A DNA stretch of 64,000 bases from Russula earlei (Eukaryota; Basidiomycota; Agaricomycetes; Russulales; Russulaceae). Below are positions 1 through 10,161 of this stretch, piece by piece (position 1 is the stretch's first letter; each line of letters opens with the position of its first letter). The position numbers and the translations under genes were made by a program. The stretch covers positions 124,001 to 188,000 of the forward strand of contig JAGFNK010000007.1 of assembly GCA_025769875.1 (NCBI GenBank). The letters are read 5' to 3'. The notes under the pieces are model-generated. The model saw nothing but the letters and a program-made list of their open reading frames with translations, ran no database searches and was not told the DNA's origin.

Positions 1-657
1 ATGCGTTTATGAGTAGTACATTTTCGAGAGGGGTAGCGTGATGTAAGGGAAGGACTTGGCGCAAATCCTTTTAGAGCTGGGCACTCTGAAGGTCCACCAT
101 CCCAATATATATATATCTTCATTCCCATTGATTTTCAAAGACGGTGTTCGATACTGGTGAATAGGAACTTGGTCACATGCCCACCTTACTCCCGCGGACC
201 GTAGTACTAACTTGGCAGCTCACCAACGCCTCGCGAACTTGTCTGGCATAGGGATAATGTAGGACGAAGCCCGCCTGGGAAGACTTGTTGTTTAACTAAC
301 CACGTTGAGGGCTTTGTACTTGCTGTCTCCGGCTCGGCTCGAAACCGCTTGGAGCCGAGCCGTTCAACGGTCGAAACCGCTCAGAAAGAGCGCGAGCCGT
401 TTCGAGCCGTTTCGAAGTGCCATATTTGGATATGGTTACTCGATTTGGAGAGTTGTCTGTCACCCCACCTCTCTGTCTCTGGAATCTACCTTGCGTTGCA
501 AGAGACTCATCCCACAACTCCACCGGTTGATCAGTCAAGCAGTTGTTCAAGACATGCGACAGGGCGACTGTGTGCACTTCCAATCATGGAATTCGATCCA
601 CACATCAGGAAAAAATGAAAAGGCTATGTCAACTTCCATTGAGGTTTCATGCCTACA
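1..657. other. Leading segment, no gene recognised
   Basis: I see no coding region with a recognisable domain here. There is a short AT dinucleotide run at 105-116 and a GC-rich, self-complementary stretch at 331-414 built from GAGCCG and CGAAACCG words. The open frames crossing it have no family signature and overlap each other on both strands, so I treat them as chance. Confidence 0.4.
331..361. repeat. Perfect 10-bp inverted repeat (hairpin)
   Basis: GGCTCGGCTC at 331-340 is the exact reverse complement of GAGCCGAGCC at 352-361, with an 11-nt loop. The following 50 bp repeat the words GAGCCG and TTTCGAGCC. The function is unknown; it could be an end or recombination remnant of a mobile element. 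Confidence 0.6.
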
Positions 658-1125
658 CTGTGGCATAGCAACCACCAAACTCTATATAGCCACTGCCAGA
701 GTTATATAGAGCACCATTGACTACATTTCTTCTACCAATGTTACATGAATCATACAATGTTACATCAGCAAAATCACAAGAAAATTTATGACTTTTTGAC
801 TTTTTAGCTTTATAGGGAGTATTTCTAAAGTTGAAAGTTTGTAAAGTAGTAGAGTGCTGTTCAAGCCTCCATAAAGCCAGAAAAGGTAGTAAAGTTTGTA
901 AAGTCTGCCAAACCAACATTGGACAGAGGGCTCTTATCTTTAGCAGTAGCCCCATTAGATGTAAATTGGCTTTTTTTTTTTTTTTTTTTTTTAAAAAAAA
1001 TCTGAATTTGTATTCGGCTTGCACATAAAACATGATACAGAGGTGGTCATGGGCATGATATGCGACATAATGTGATTAGGTGTTTATGGGTCTTGGATTG
1101 TCCACTGGGGCAGTATGACAGCAAT

Positions 1126-1700
1126 TGTTATGGCATTGTGGCCGTTGGAGCGTTAGCTCAGAGTTCAGTGGGGTCAAGTCCCAGTGACTTGGTTCAGGGG
1201 TTCAATGGGGACTGGCTCAAAGAGACCGGTTCAGAGGTTTAGCATCTCAAGACTGAGTCAGACAGTGACTCAACCCGCAGACAGAGTTGATCTTCTGGTT
1301 TCACAGAAGAGGAGAGCGATGAGAGAGAGGCAGAGGAGGAAGAGGAACACAAAGGTTCCTCTAGGTGTGCTCAGGTCAAGCAGAGTGTAAGCCAGCACAA
1401 GCAAGTTGTGATTAAGAGAGTATACAGATGTGACAGGAAATGGGACAAAGCTAAGCTGGGGGCATTCCCCAGCTTTTACAGGTGCTTAAATACTGTATCT
1501 AGCAAGGCTGTACAGTACCATATGTGGAACAATAGGTAATACTTGAGCCAATAGCAGAAAGGGATCAAACAATAGATGAGACACAAAAGATGAAACAATA
1601 AGGGACCATCAACATCAAGGGATGAAATGGTAACCAAGGGGATGAGGGTAGGAAAGAGAGGAACAATAACAAAACAGGAATGAGTCAGGAAATCACAACA
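1126..1700 (-). mobile_element. Solo LTR, family LTR-B, antisense
   Basis: 575 bp, reverse complement of the LTR-B copies at 4,053, 27,699 and 46,658. It starts TGTTATGG and ends CAACA and is flanked by the 5-bp duplication GCAAT (1,121-1,125 and 1,701-1,705). No internal region remains, so it is a solo LTR left by recombination. The last 50 bp are the most diverged. It interrupts the LINE. Confidence 0.9.
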
Positions 1701-1884
1701 GCAATAGAGTATAGTGCTTGGTGGTTGGTTGTGATGATTATGTGGGGTGTCTCTGCATTCCCTGGTTCTCCCTTCTCCCTCCTGGGTCCCAGTTTTCCCT
1801 CAGTTTTAGGCACGCCTTTGTTTCTTTGAGAAAGAGGAGCATGCTCTGTGCCTGTTCTGGGTGGTCAAATAGCTGGGGTAGGTT

Positions 1885-2520
1885 TCATGGGCAGCCATTT
1901 GTGGACAGATGTCCATGGTGCACATCATGGAAGAGTGGGCATGTCAGGAGCATGTGCTCAACTGTTTGGAGGGGCTTGCTGCATAGGCACACAATCTGTG
2001 CAGGTGTGTGCCTTGGGTGGAAGTGTTGAGTGTATTCTCCAATGAATGTGTGACCTGTGATGATTTGGTAGAAGGTGGACATGTATAATCTTGAGAGCTT
2101 ATCTTTTTGTTCTGTATTGTTGTTTCTGTTGTGTTCATTGTTGTGGTTTCCTATGTTGGTCTGCCTTGGTCTTTTCTGGGCAACTGCTGTGGGGTGGGGG
2201 TTCCCATTTGGCAGTTTGGAGAGGGCTGTGCAGTATGCAAGAGAGGTTTGGGGTGACTTGTGCCAAATCCTTCCCCATTCTGCTATTGCTTCCCTTCTGT
2301 GTCTTCTTTTTTGTTCATCTAGGGCTAAAGGTTCAGTGATGTCTTTGGTGCAGGGTGTGCGCATGGTTTCCATGGCTAGTTGTTTAGCCTTTCTGTACCC
2401 TGTTGGTTTGCTGTTCCTAAGTATATAGAGCAGTATTATGTTTGTTTTGGGATGGGTGTTGATGTTCTCACCTATTTGATTCAGATGATGTAGGGCTGTT
2501 GCTTGTTCATCGTGGGGAAA
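1885..2520 (-). pseudogene. LINE ORF2 C-terminal remnant
   Basis: A minus-strand frame of about 200 codons ending in the C-terminal region typical of Tad-like and related LINE reverse transcriptase ORFs: a basic region, then a cysteine/histidine zinc-knuckle-like module with CLCS, then LQTVEHMLLTCPLF (consensus ETxEHLLLxCP). No YxDD reverse transcriptase core is present because the copy is 5'-truncated. Upstream of about 2,375 the protein continues in frame without a useful start codon. Not functional alone. Confidence 0.7.
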
Positions 2521-2530
2521 AATGCATGGT

Positions 2531-2611
2531 CTTAATGCTGTCTTAATGCTGTCTTAATGCCAGGTTAGGGTCATCAGTGTTTGGTCATCAGTGTTCAGTC
2601 ATCAGTGTTCC
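2531..2611. repeat. Two short tandem repeats inside the LINE
   Basis: An 11-bp unit CTTAATGCTGT is repeated about three times from 2,531, followed from about 2,569 by three copies of a unit around GTCATCAGTGTT. The remaining LINE sequence to 3,190 has only short open frames and I cannot assign it. Confidence 0.6.
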
Positions 2612-3483
2612 AGTGCGCTGGGAACATGTATTTCTAACCCAAGGGCCCTCTTGTGAGTGCTTGCCATGCACTAGACATGTGGCAGAATTCAACTTAAGCC
2701 CCAGACCTGTATTACTCAATGTGGGACTGACAAGGGAGTTAGGTCTCTCCAGCCAGGGTAGGGGGACTGCCTCATCCTGCCATGGTCCAGGCAGTAGGTG
2801 CTGTTCCTGTCCCCAGGCATCTGGTTCATTATGCCCATAGGCCTGGATTCCCAAGGTGTCCTAGGTCCTTGTCTTGCCTAGATTGACAGGAGTGGTCTGC
2901 CCCTGAGTCCACCAGACTAACCACCCCTGGACCTCAGTCCAAGGGTGCCAGGTGGCCTGTCCCATGTCTTCTGACCAGTGTCCTGGTGCAAGTGGGTTGG
3001 CTGGTGTTTATTTCTGGTTCCTGGTCTTACATAACCCTTATCTCTAGCCGATCTTGGCAGACCATTCCTGGCCAGGCCCTGTAAGGACCTTGTTAGGGAT
3101 GGGGAGGACCAGGTTTCGAACCAACAGCCCTTGGGAACCACCCCTGGCCATCGCCCACTGCAGCATCCATACCCTTGCCCCATAGGGGCCTAGATGTAAA
3201 TTGGTTGATAGCCCTAAGGCTGGCTGATGTGACTTTCTGACTTTTGAGAACTTTAAAGAACTTATGCTGCTTTCTCAACTTTCTTGGCTATATAGTTGAT
3301 ATCTGGGTCACAGCTTTCTAGAATCAGGGTCAGTCCAAGCAACCATTGACTTTTCAACTTTTTTGACTCTATAAAGACTTTATAAAGCTGAAAAATATTT
3401 ATGTGTTTTTCCTGATGTACATTGATGACATAAATATACAGTTCTCCCCATAGTCAACCAGAGTCTGGATTGCTACAGAAGCC

Positions 3484-5048
3484 TGTCAAGACTCACTGTT
3501 GAACTATCCAGTTCAAGAGCAAGGGGTCAGTTCGAAGATGAGTCAATAGACATCCAAGATGGCATGGGCAAGGAGTAAAGTCCAGAGCAGTAACAAATAC
3601 CAAAGAGGTATGGTTACTGGTAAGGTTGAGCAGGTATGCAGGGAAGAAGCCAGGATAGTCACAAGGGGACGGTCCTTAAAGGAGTATCCCAGGGATGGAG
3701 AGTGCCGTAAACAAATGGACAGTCTGAGGACTGTCCACTACTTTATTGAGTGCTTATATACTACAAGAGAACTGCTAAATAGGGAACAAGTCATAACCTT
3801 GTTATCAAGCACAATAGAGTGATGAGTAAGAAGTCGGAGTGTGCTTACTGAGCATGCTCAGTCATGGTCAGTAAGCTGCCAAGTAAGAAGGCTTTTCTTG
3901 ATGAGTAAGAGCCTTCACTGTCCATGTGTTCACTGCTTTAGTACATGTGCAAGCACCTGATTCATTTTCTGTTAGTTAGTTTAGGGCCGGTCATTTGAGG
4001 ACTTGTAGTTTGGTTTAGGGAATAGTGTTATCTTATAAGGCCCCTTATATAGTGTCATAAATTACCCCCTTGTTGGTTCATCTCTAGCTTCCTTGTTATT
4101 GTTCTCCCCTTTTCACCTTCATCCCCTTGATTACTGTTTCATCCCTTGATGCTGATGATCTTTTGTTGTTTCACCTATTGTGTTTCACCTATTGTTTGAG
4201 TTCCTTTCGCTATTGGTCCACCTTTATCTATTGTTCTACATATGGTACTGTACAGCCTTGCTAGATACAGTATTTAAGCGCCTGTAAAAGCTGGGGAATG
4301 CCCCAAGCTTAGCTTTGTCCCATTTCCTGTTGCATCCCTTGCCCTGTATACTCTCTCAAAATCACAACTTGCTTGTGCTGGCTTACACCTTGCTTGACCT
4401 AAGCACACTTCAAGGAACCCTTGTGTTCCTCTTCCTCCTCTACCTCTCTCTCACTGTCCTCCTCTTCTGTGAAACCAGAATATCAACTCTGTCTGTGGAC
4501 TGAGTCATTGTCTGACTCAGCCTTGAGACGCTAAACCTTTGATCCGGTCTCTCTGAGCTGGCCCCCATTGAACCCCTTGAACCAAGTTACAGGGACTTGG
4601 CCCCATTGAACCTTGAGCTAATGCTCTTACAGCTGCGACACCATAACATATAGTTTTATTAGGCTCCTTAGAGTCGACCCTAATACTTCTATTAAGGTCC
4701 TTAGTAATGCCTTATAGTTCGTTCTATAGTTATTAGAGTTAGTCTAATAACACATTGTAGGTCCTTTGATACTGTGTTAGTGCCTATTGTAGAGCACCTA
4801 GAGTTGCCCTAAAGGGTCCTTAGGAAGGCCCTAATACTGTCCTTTACTGCTAAAAGGGTTGCCATTAAGTGGGACTTGCTGTATGTCGATTGTGCTGAGA
4901 ATTGCTTGCGTGACAATGTGCATGTGATATTGTGGACACCTCTACTCACCCCTTTTGTTTGTGTGAACAGGGTGACACCATAGAGGCTGGGTTTCCTCTC
5001 ATAAGGAAGGGTCCTTCAAGGGCCCTCTCTGGAGAATGGTTCATGACA
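3484..5048 (+). mobile_element. Solo LTR, family LTR-C, split by a younger LTR-B
   Basis: Starts TGTCAAGACTC, ends GGTTCATGACA, and is flanked by the duplication AAGCC (3,479-3,483 and 5,049-5,053). A TATA-like TTATATAC lies near 3,764. Removing the nested LTR-B and one copy of its duplication gives about 964 bp, close to the intact 928-bp copy at 40,175-41,102. Orientation is set by the TATA-like box. Confidence 0.9.
4053..4648 (+). mobile_element. Solo LTR, family LTR-B, nested in LTR-C
   Basis: 596 bp, TGTCATAAA to CCATAACA, with the 5-bp duplication TATAG on both sides (4,048-4,052 and 4,649-4,653). The paralogous LTR-C at 40,175 carries the undisturbed target near 40,735-40,745 (TTATATAGTTCTATTAAGG), which gives a true empty site. 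A TATA-like TATTTAAG precedes the presumed transcript start. Confidence 0.93.
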
Positions 5049-5249
5049 AAGCCTATGTAGCCAACCACATGCTTATGTTCTACTATTTGCAACATTGTTA
5101 TGATAAACAACTCAGGCACTTGCATTCACATACATGCCAGGAAACAATGTATATTTCACATATCCATATCAACACCAACTAATATTTTTAAACTACTTGA
5201 TGTCTTCATCATTGCTCCAGTTAATGTCATTCTGGTGTTCTTTGATCAC
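5049..5249. other. AT-rich spacer, no gene seen
   Basis: Two hundred bases between an intact and a truncated LTR-C. It holds a 70-codon open frame with no recognisable motif. Probably the old sequence into which LTR-C jumped. Confidence 0.4.
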
Positions 5250-5416
5250 TGTCAAGACTCACTGTTGAACAATCCAGTTCAAGAGCAAGGGGAAAGCTCA
5301 GAGACAAGTTGATAGATGTCTCAGATGGCATGGGCAAGTAGGAGGGTCCAAAGCAGTAACAAATACCAGAGTGGTATGGTTACTGGTAGTGTAGAGAAGT
5401 TATACAAGAAGGAAGC
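5250..5416 (+). mobile_element. Truncated LTR-C (first about 165 bp)
   Basis: Matches the start of LTR-C (TGTCAAGACTCACTG and the following block) until about 5,416, where similarity stops abruptly and GC-rich sequence begins. No 3' end and no target duplication, so it is a truncated copy or a recombination junction. Confidence 0.8.
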
Positions 5417-5848
5417 AACGCGCAACCCCTCCCGGCCGTGCCGGAAGTGTTCGGCCTCCGTTTGCCGCCTGCGAAGGAATGTCTGACCGCGATCGACTTT
5501 GACTTCGTGCCGAACAGGCCCCCGCTGGAGGAGAAGCAGTACGACGAGGATATCGAAGAGATCGTCGAGTCGGCGTCCGAGGACGACGAAGAGGACATGG
5601 AACCCGCCGCCATCCCCGACGCCGCCGCCACCCGGGCTCCTCCGCAGTCCCAGGCCACTTCGGCCGCGGCTCACCGTCCTCCTGTCGTAACCCGTCCCTG
5701 TCAACACGGCGCGCACCCCGTCGGATGATGTGGAGATGGCGGATACGTCTGCTGCCGTATGCCGTGGCGAAGAGAGCGGCGGGGACGGGCCGATGGAGGA
5801 GGTTACCACAAAACCGCGGAAGACCATGCGGACGGATTGAAACGAAAA
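5417..5848 (+). pseudogene. GC-rich 3' fragment of an unknown host-like gene
   Basis: Composition changes sharply to GC-rich. An open frame without an ATG start runs from the LTR-C junction to 5,728. It carries a short hydrophobic/charged start, an acidic run rich in D and E, and an Ala/Pro-rich tail. In the next frame the reading continues with similar codon use (DVEMADTSAA, then GEESGGDGP) to a TGA near 5,840. It looks like the C-terminal part of a gene whose 5' end was lost at the LTR junction and which has a frameshift or missed intron near 5,690. I do not recognise the family. Codon use is unlike the AT-richer transposons around it. Confidence 0.5.
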
Positions 5849-6246
5849 CCAGTCTACCTTGGTCAGTGCGAAACCGGCATCGTTCGCAGCCCTAGTATCA
5901 ATTTCGTGGTCCCGGCTCCCTTTCATTTTCATTTCATATTCTCCCTTAGTCCCTGCTTCGTCTATAAGAACCATAACCACTTTCTTGAAATGACAGATTC
6001 CCTTTTGCCTTCTCCGGCCTCAAGAAAGCATCAGGCGCGAAGGTTTTCGTCGCGTCCGCGTTCCGCGTTCAAAATCACCTCTCTTTTCCTCTGGGTATCG
6101 AGTCCAGTGACCAACCTCACGAAATCAAGCGCGCCCTTCTCGGGTTCGCTACAGCACAAGCGCAAGCATGCACATTATTGGTTTAGGATGTAAGAACACA
6201 TCAAAGAGCGAGAATATCGTAATCGTAAAAGTACATCTCCACGTTC
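5849..6246. other. Intergenic, 3' flank of the Crinkler-like gene
   Basis: No coding region that I can support. Contains the downstream region of the minus-strand gene ending at 6,247. Base composition is mixed and no repeat shared with the rest of the window was seen. Confidence 0.4.
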
Positions 6247-9200
6247 TTATGACCGGAGGTGAATGTCATTACAATTATCATCTGGGAGTATTAGTGGGGC
6301 CATCATCTGCCTGCGAGTCACTCTCGCTTTCTTCGTTTCCTTCCCTGTGTTTGGGTCATCCACTAGCTTGAAGGCGTCGTGAGGCATAAGTGACCGTTCC
6401 AATAGTATTTTGTACGATTCCGTATCAGCATCCTGAAGCTGATTGAACGTTTTGCGGTCGAGGCCCGCGAGCCAGATATCAAATGCAGTAAATCCATCGA
6501 AGTCGTTCTTGATGAGGGGCCGTTCCCTGAAGACAACGGCAGACTTTGGAGAGGCCAATGCGAATACTAGTCGGATGACCGGCTTCATATTCTCGTTTGC
6601 CAGCTTCGGGGTCACCACCTCTGGCGCCGGGGTCACATTCCCTTTCGCTTTCTTCGGCGTTGAAGGCCCTGCAGGCCCTGTGGGCTTCCGCTTGGAAGGA
6701 ACTTGATTGGTGGACTCGGAGTCATTGGATGTAGAGAAAATGGCCGATTTGACAACAGAGTCCATGGCGTCAAACAACGACTCGTTGAGTGTTGTCTTGT
6801 GATCCCGCGCATTCTTCACCTGGATGACTACCGCCGTCATAGAGTCAGGGCCAAGTTTCCGCCCCGTGTGAAAAACAGGTAAAACAATGTCGATGCCCTC
6901 TTGATTAGTTGCACATAATATCATCGCCCCACGCGTAACAAATTTCCAGAGATGTTTTTTTGAGATCATCTGCTTACTTTCGACCTTGATGACGTGGTTA
7001 AACCACAAGCCATAGTCCTTGAATATCCCCTTAAACGTCATTTGCTCGTTGTAAGTGTCAGGCCAGGAAGTCGGCAGAGATCGGAGAAGCGCCTCATAGT
7101 TCGACTCCGGAAGTAAAGCCTTCATGAAGTCGACCACAGTAACCCATCTGTCTTTATGAATTCCCCGCGCAGCGTCGAACGCTTGCATTATGAGCAGGGT
7201 CGCAACCAGTTCACCACGCCGTCCACGGTCGACGCAGTTCAAGTCTGAATGGTTCGCCAGATGGCGCACCGCGTTCATCCGCGTCTCCTTCATGAGGTCA
7301 TAGGCGGCCTCAGCCAGAAGTGGTTCGGACCCAGCCATGGTGACCAGTTTCTCGAGTCCAACAGTTGCTGCGATACAGAGTAGCATATGCCGTTCAACTT
7401 GTGCAAAGCTTACGTCGCGTGCTGAAACGTCCATGTTGAACGTCAGCGCAAAACGTACGGAAAGGCACGCCAGGACCCCATTCGGATTGTCGTCCAGTAC
7501 GGTCGGACCGCACAGCAGCTTCTGCTTCGCGTAATCTATAACCCTTACTTCATTTTTGACATCCTCTGGCAGGCTATCCAAATAACTCCCGAATCTATTC
7601 AAGGTGGTACGAAAGCGCTCTCTTAAGGGATAACTGGGGTGGACATACAATGGGCGACCCAGATGGGAAATCCAATCCGTTGTTACAACATCGTGTATTG
7701 TGCGGGTATCCATAATTGCGGGGTGCGCAATGTCATCGAAACTTATTTCAGAGATTGGATTGAGGGGACGATTGGTGGGCTCTCTGGCCCGAGCTGATGG
7801 ATCAAATCGAATTTCTGGGGAGAATTTGTGGAAGCGGCCAGCGGTCGAAAGAAACAATGAGAATATGGGGAGGTCCTTTATTTCGCGGAGAATTCGACGG
7901 AGCTCAGTGAAGAGGTTCCAGTCATTTTGCTCGTCTGGTCGATCAGTGAGAATATGGGCCTCGTCAAAAGCAAGGATGATCAGGGGCCGTCGCAAGCCTT
8001 CCTTGGAATCCAATATTTGGTTTTCATCTATGAAGCGGCAGAGGTTTTCGCCTGCCTCAAGTAGGCCCCCGAGCCGTGGCGAAACGTACCGGCCATCACG
8101 CTCATCGTTGTCCTTGACATGTTGGCCTGTTTCTGTAAACTAGAAACCTGTCACTGCCACAGAACTAGGAAGGTCAGGATATTCACCTTGTTTGCCAACT
8201 TAATTACATCGTTGTAGAATGTTTCTCGATAGTCATCCGTTGGATGTGATTGTCCCTGGGTCATATGCTCATGGAAGGCGAGTGCCAACATCTCATGGCG
8301 CTCTTGGACCGATTTCTTGTTTTGCTTCCTCGATTTTGGTTCCTGAGATTCCTGGTGGCCTGCAGAGCCATTGGCAACTAATCCGGGGAGCAGTCGGAAG
8401 ATAATCACCTTCGCGCTCGATGGCCTCCAGTTTACTGAGAGTGACAACTAAGAGAGAATGCGCAAGTCCATACAACTTCTTCCGCACAGTAACTCTATCA
8501 GTTTTCCCTACAAGAAGCCAATCACGGATTTCCTTATCAGGAGGAGGGTACCCTGTGGGGTCAGATTGTAAAGTAAGTCATACTTATTAAACAAGAACAG
8601 AACGGAAAACCTTCATGTCCCATACGTAAACACATAGGCACCACTACCACCTCCGTGCCAAGTTGGTCAACCATCCGTGACTTGCCAGTTCCAGAAGAGT
8701 TGACAATAGTGGTGAGTCTTGCGTAGCAAGTTCGTTCTCGCGAAAGGTAATCCGCAATAGTCAGGAAAAGTACACGCGCGAGGTTGCCTTTATATTTACT
8801 ACTCCAAGCGCGTGAGGTGGCTGTTATCCGAGTCAGAGGAGATCAGTAAAATATGGAGAAACGTTGCATCCACTGCGCACCAAAAGCTAGGGGATCGACA
8901 TTTGGTTCCGGCTCAGGATTTAGAAACGCTTCTAGAGACAGAGTCCGATAATCAGAGGCTTTAGCGTCAAAGGGCAGAAAGCAATGTACCACATTTAAGT
9001 AATTCCTCCCAGTCCAGCTGGTTGTTTATCATCTTCACCAGTAACTCGATAAGTTGAATCTCTCCATTGCTCCCAGGCTTTACATAAGCTTTGAATTCGG
9101 GGTCGGTCTTAAGACGGTCCCTCAGTTTCGGATCCCCGGCCTCGGAGAGAGCGCGGCGAACAGCGATAAAGGAATGGTCCAGGTTTTCCCGAATCTTGTC

Positions 9201-9344
9201 GACAGAGTCACCACGTTGAAAGTTCCGCTGAAGAGATTCACGAACATTCTCGTTCAAGGACGGAAATTCCGTGACAGAACTCAGAGACTCGGAGTGATGG
9301 GATGAAGATGAACCAAGAGTCTGTTGAGGGTTCTGGCTGGACAT
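6247..9344 (-). CDS. Crinkler (CRN)-like P-loop NTPase with PD-(D/E)XK nuclease domain
   Basis: Five exons fit with phase conserved at every junction: 9344-8990, 8931-8626, 8552-8409, 8359-8187, 8139-6247, giving 956 codons. All four introns are GT-AG, 47-73 bp. The ATG at 9344 is the first in frame. Seen: an N-terminal region of about 150 residues; Walker A NSSGTGKS near residue 195; Walker B LIILAFDEA near 385; a C-terminal restriction-endonuclease-like core with GIDIVLPV near 740 and VVIQVKNA near 765 (D...QxK); a basic KRK...PKKAK nuclear-targeting-like patch near 805. This order (NTPase then REase-fold nuclease) is that of CRN/CR-type proteins described in oomycetes and fungi; many fungi have expanded families of unknown role. 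One in-frame TGA (8845-8843, codon 148) interrupts exon 2 and cannot be spliced out without losing frame. It may be a nonsense mutation (CGA to TGA) or a sequence error. Confidence 0.65.
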
Positions 9345-9830
9345 AATTGACGGGGGGGTGGCTGGGAGCAAAGATTCTGCGGTGTGACATGTTATGTCAC
9401 CGCCAGGTTCTCAGAGTTCAACCGTGAGAGTTGTTTCGTTATTGTCATTTTCACGTGACCTTGCACTTACTATTTTTGGATGTCATTTCGAGTGCGAAAT
9501 TAAAACAGCTATATCTCAACAGTTTCTCAACAGATTGCCTTGAAACTTTGACAGTAGAACCTTATATACTGTATCTAGATGCAGCTAAAGTATGGGAGCC
9601 TAATATTTAGGGTTTGAAATGTCGATTTTTGGGTGCTCACATGGGTGCAAAACTTTGAACTGCCCATACTGTACCAATTAGATCAATTTGTCACCTTGTG
9701 TGACCTGTGACCTCCCTGACGAAATAAGGGTTTCGTCAGGTTGGGTATTTTGTTGTGACCTGCAAAAAATTTTCATCAGGGTTACAAAATTTGGAATTTT
9801 GCGTAATTTCAACGCGTTGTGATGCTGTAC
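9345..9830. other. Upstream region of the Crinkler-like gene
   Basis: AT-rich, no coding region. Presumably holds the minus-strand promoter. Contains the perfect hairpin at 9,715-9,740. The right border is the start of an LTR-E copy. Confidence 0.4.
9715..9740. repeat. Perfect 10-bp hairpin with 6-nt loop
   Basis: CCTGACGAAA (9,715-9,724) and TTTCGTCAGG (9,731-9,740) are exact reverse complements around TAAGGG. It lies about 370 bp upstream of the Crinkler-like start codon. It could be a protein-binding palindrome or a mobile-element relic. Confidence 0.6.
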
Positions 9831-10161
9831 TGTAGTGAGTCCGGGGACGTGCGAATCATGTTGACCAGTCCAAGCAGAAAGAGGAGAGAAGGGGGGGGGA
9901 GCAAGTGGTTCACGTGACTATTGAGGCTTCTTGCTTTCTCAGGCAGGGGTGATTGGGCCACAAAGAGGGATCCTTATTCACTGTGCTACTACTACAGAGT
10001 AGCTAGGGTTTTTATGTATAGGACAGTACAAAGGAGAATATGAAAGGAATCAGAGGACCATGAAAGGGAGGGAGAGCCATGAAAGGGAATTGAGACTGGT
10101 CGAGGCGGTCGAGGCGGTCATGAAAGGCTTTGAGATGCGAACACGTTGAGTGTGCTGGGGT
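9831..10161 (+). mobile_element. LTR-E-like repeat, 5' part (split by Gypsy1)
   Basis: Starts TGTAGTGAGTCCGGGGACGTGCGA and is colinear with the copy at 48,387-49,092, including the block with CCAAGCAGAAAGAG, the GTAGCTAGG motif and a tract of AGACTGGTCGAGG. Gypsy1 interrupts it at GGGGT. Its continuation is 25,006-25,200 and, after the LINE, about 26,884-26,905. Confidence 0.7.

Larger units (their letters stand above)
970..3190 (-). mobile_element. 5'-truncated LINE (non-LTR retrotransposon) with 14-bp target duplication
   Basis: A minus-strand LINE copy. Its poly(A) tail is the T run starting at 971. The 14-bp direct repeat TAGATGTAAATTGG at 956-969 and 3,191-3,204 brackets the insertion exactly. 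The only recognisable coding part is the C-terminus of the reverse transcriptase ORF. A solo LTR-B is nested in the 3' untranslated region. Without the LTR the copy is about 1.6 kb, so it is 5'-truncated, as is usual for target-primed insertion. Confidence 0.85.
660..3482. mobile_element. Possible degenerate MITE split by a LINE
   Basis: The sequence just outside the LINE (about 660-955 and 3,205-3,482) looks imperfectly inverted-repeated. TAGCAA near 664 and its surroundings resemble the reverse complement of the stretch near 3,465-3,480, and an ACATCAG-AAAA-CACA block near 760 resembles the reverse complement of 3,395-3,420. Both halves are AT-rich. I infer a small element of about 570 bp with diverged terminal inverted repeats into which the LINE jumped. 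Alignment by eye only. Confidence 0.3.

Noticed and set aside
653..1033. Minus-strand 126-codon ORF
   Set aside because: It reads through the LINE poly(A) tract (a run of Lys) and has no motif.
1126..1200. A tRNA or SINE-like gene (TTAGCTCAG and GGTCAAGTCC words)
   Set aside because: These words resemble A and B boxes, but they are the end of LTR-B read on the opposite strand, are too close together, and no cloverleaf can be drawn.
8843..8845. An intron that would remove the in-frame UGA of the Crinkler-like gene
   Set aside because: A GT-AG pair of 53 bp exists around it, but removing it changes phase and runs into TAG within a few codons, while the unspliced reading continues cleanly to Walker A.
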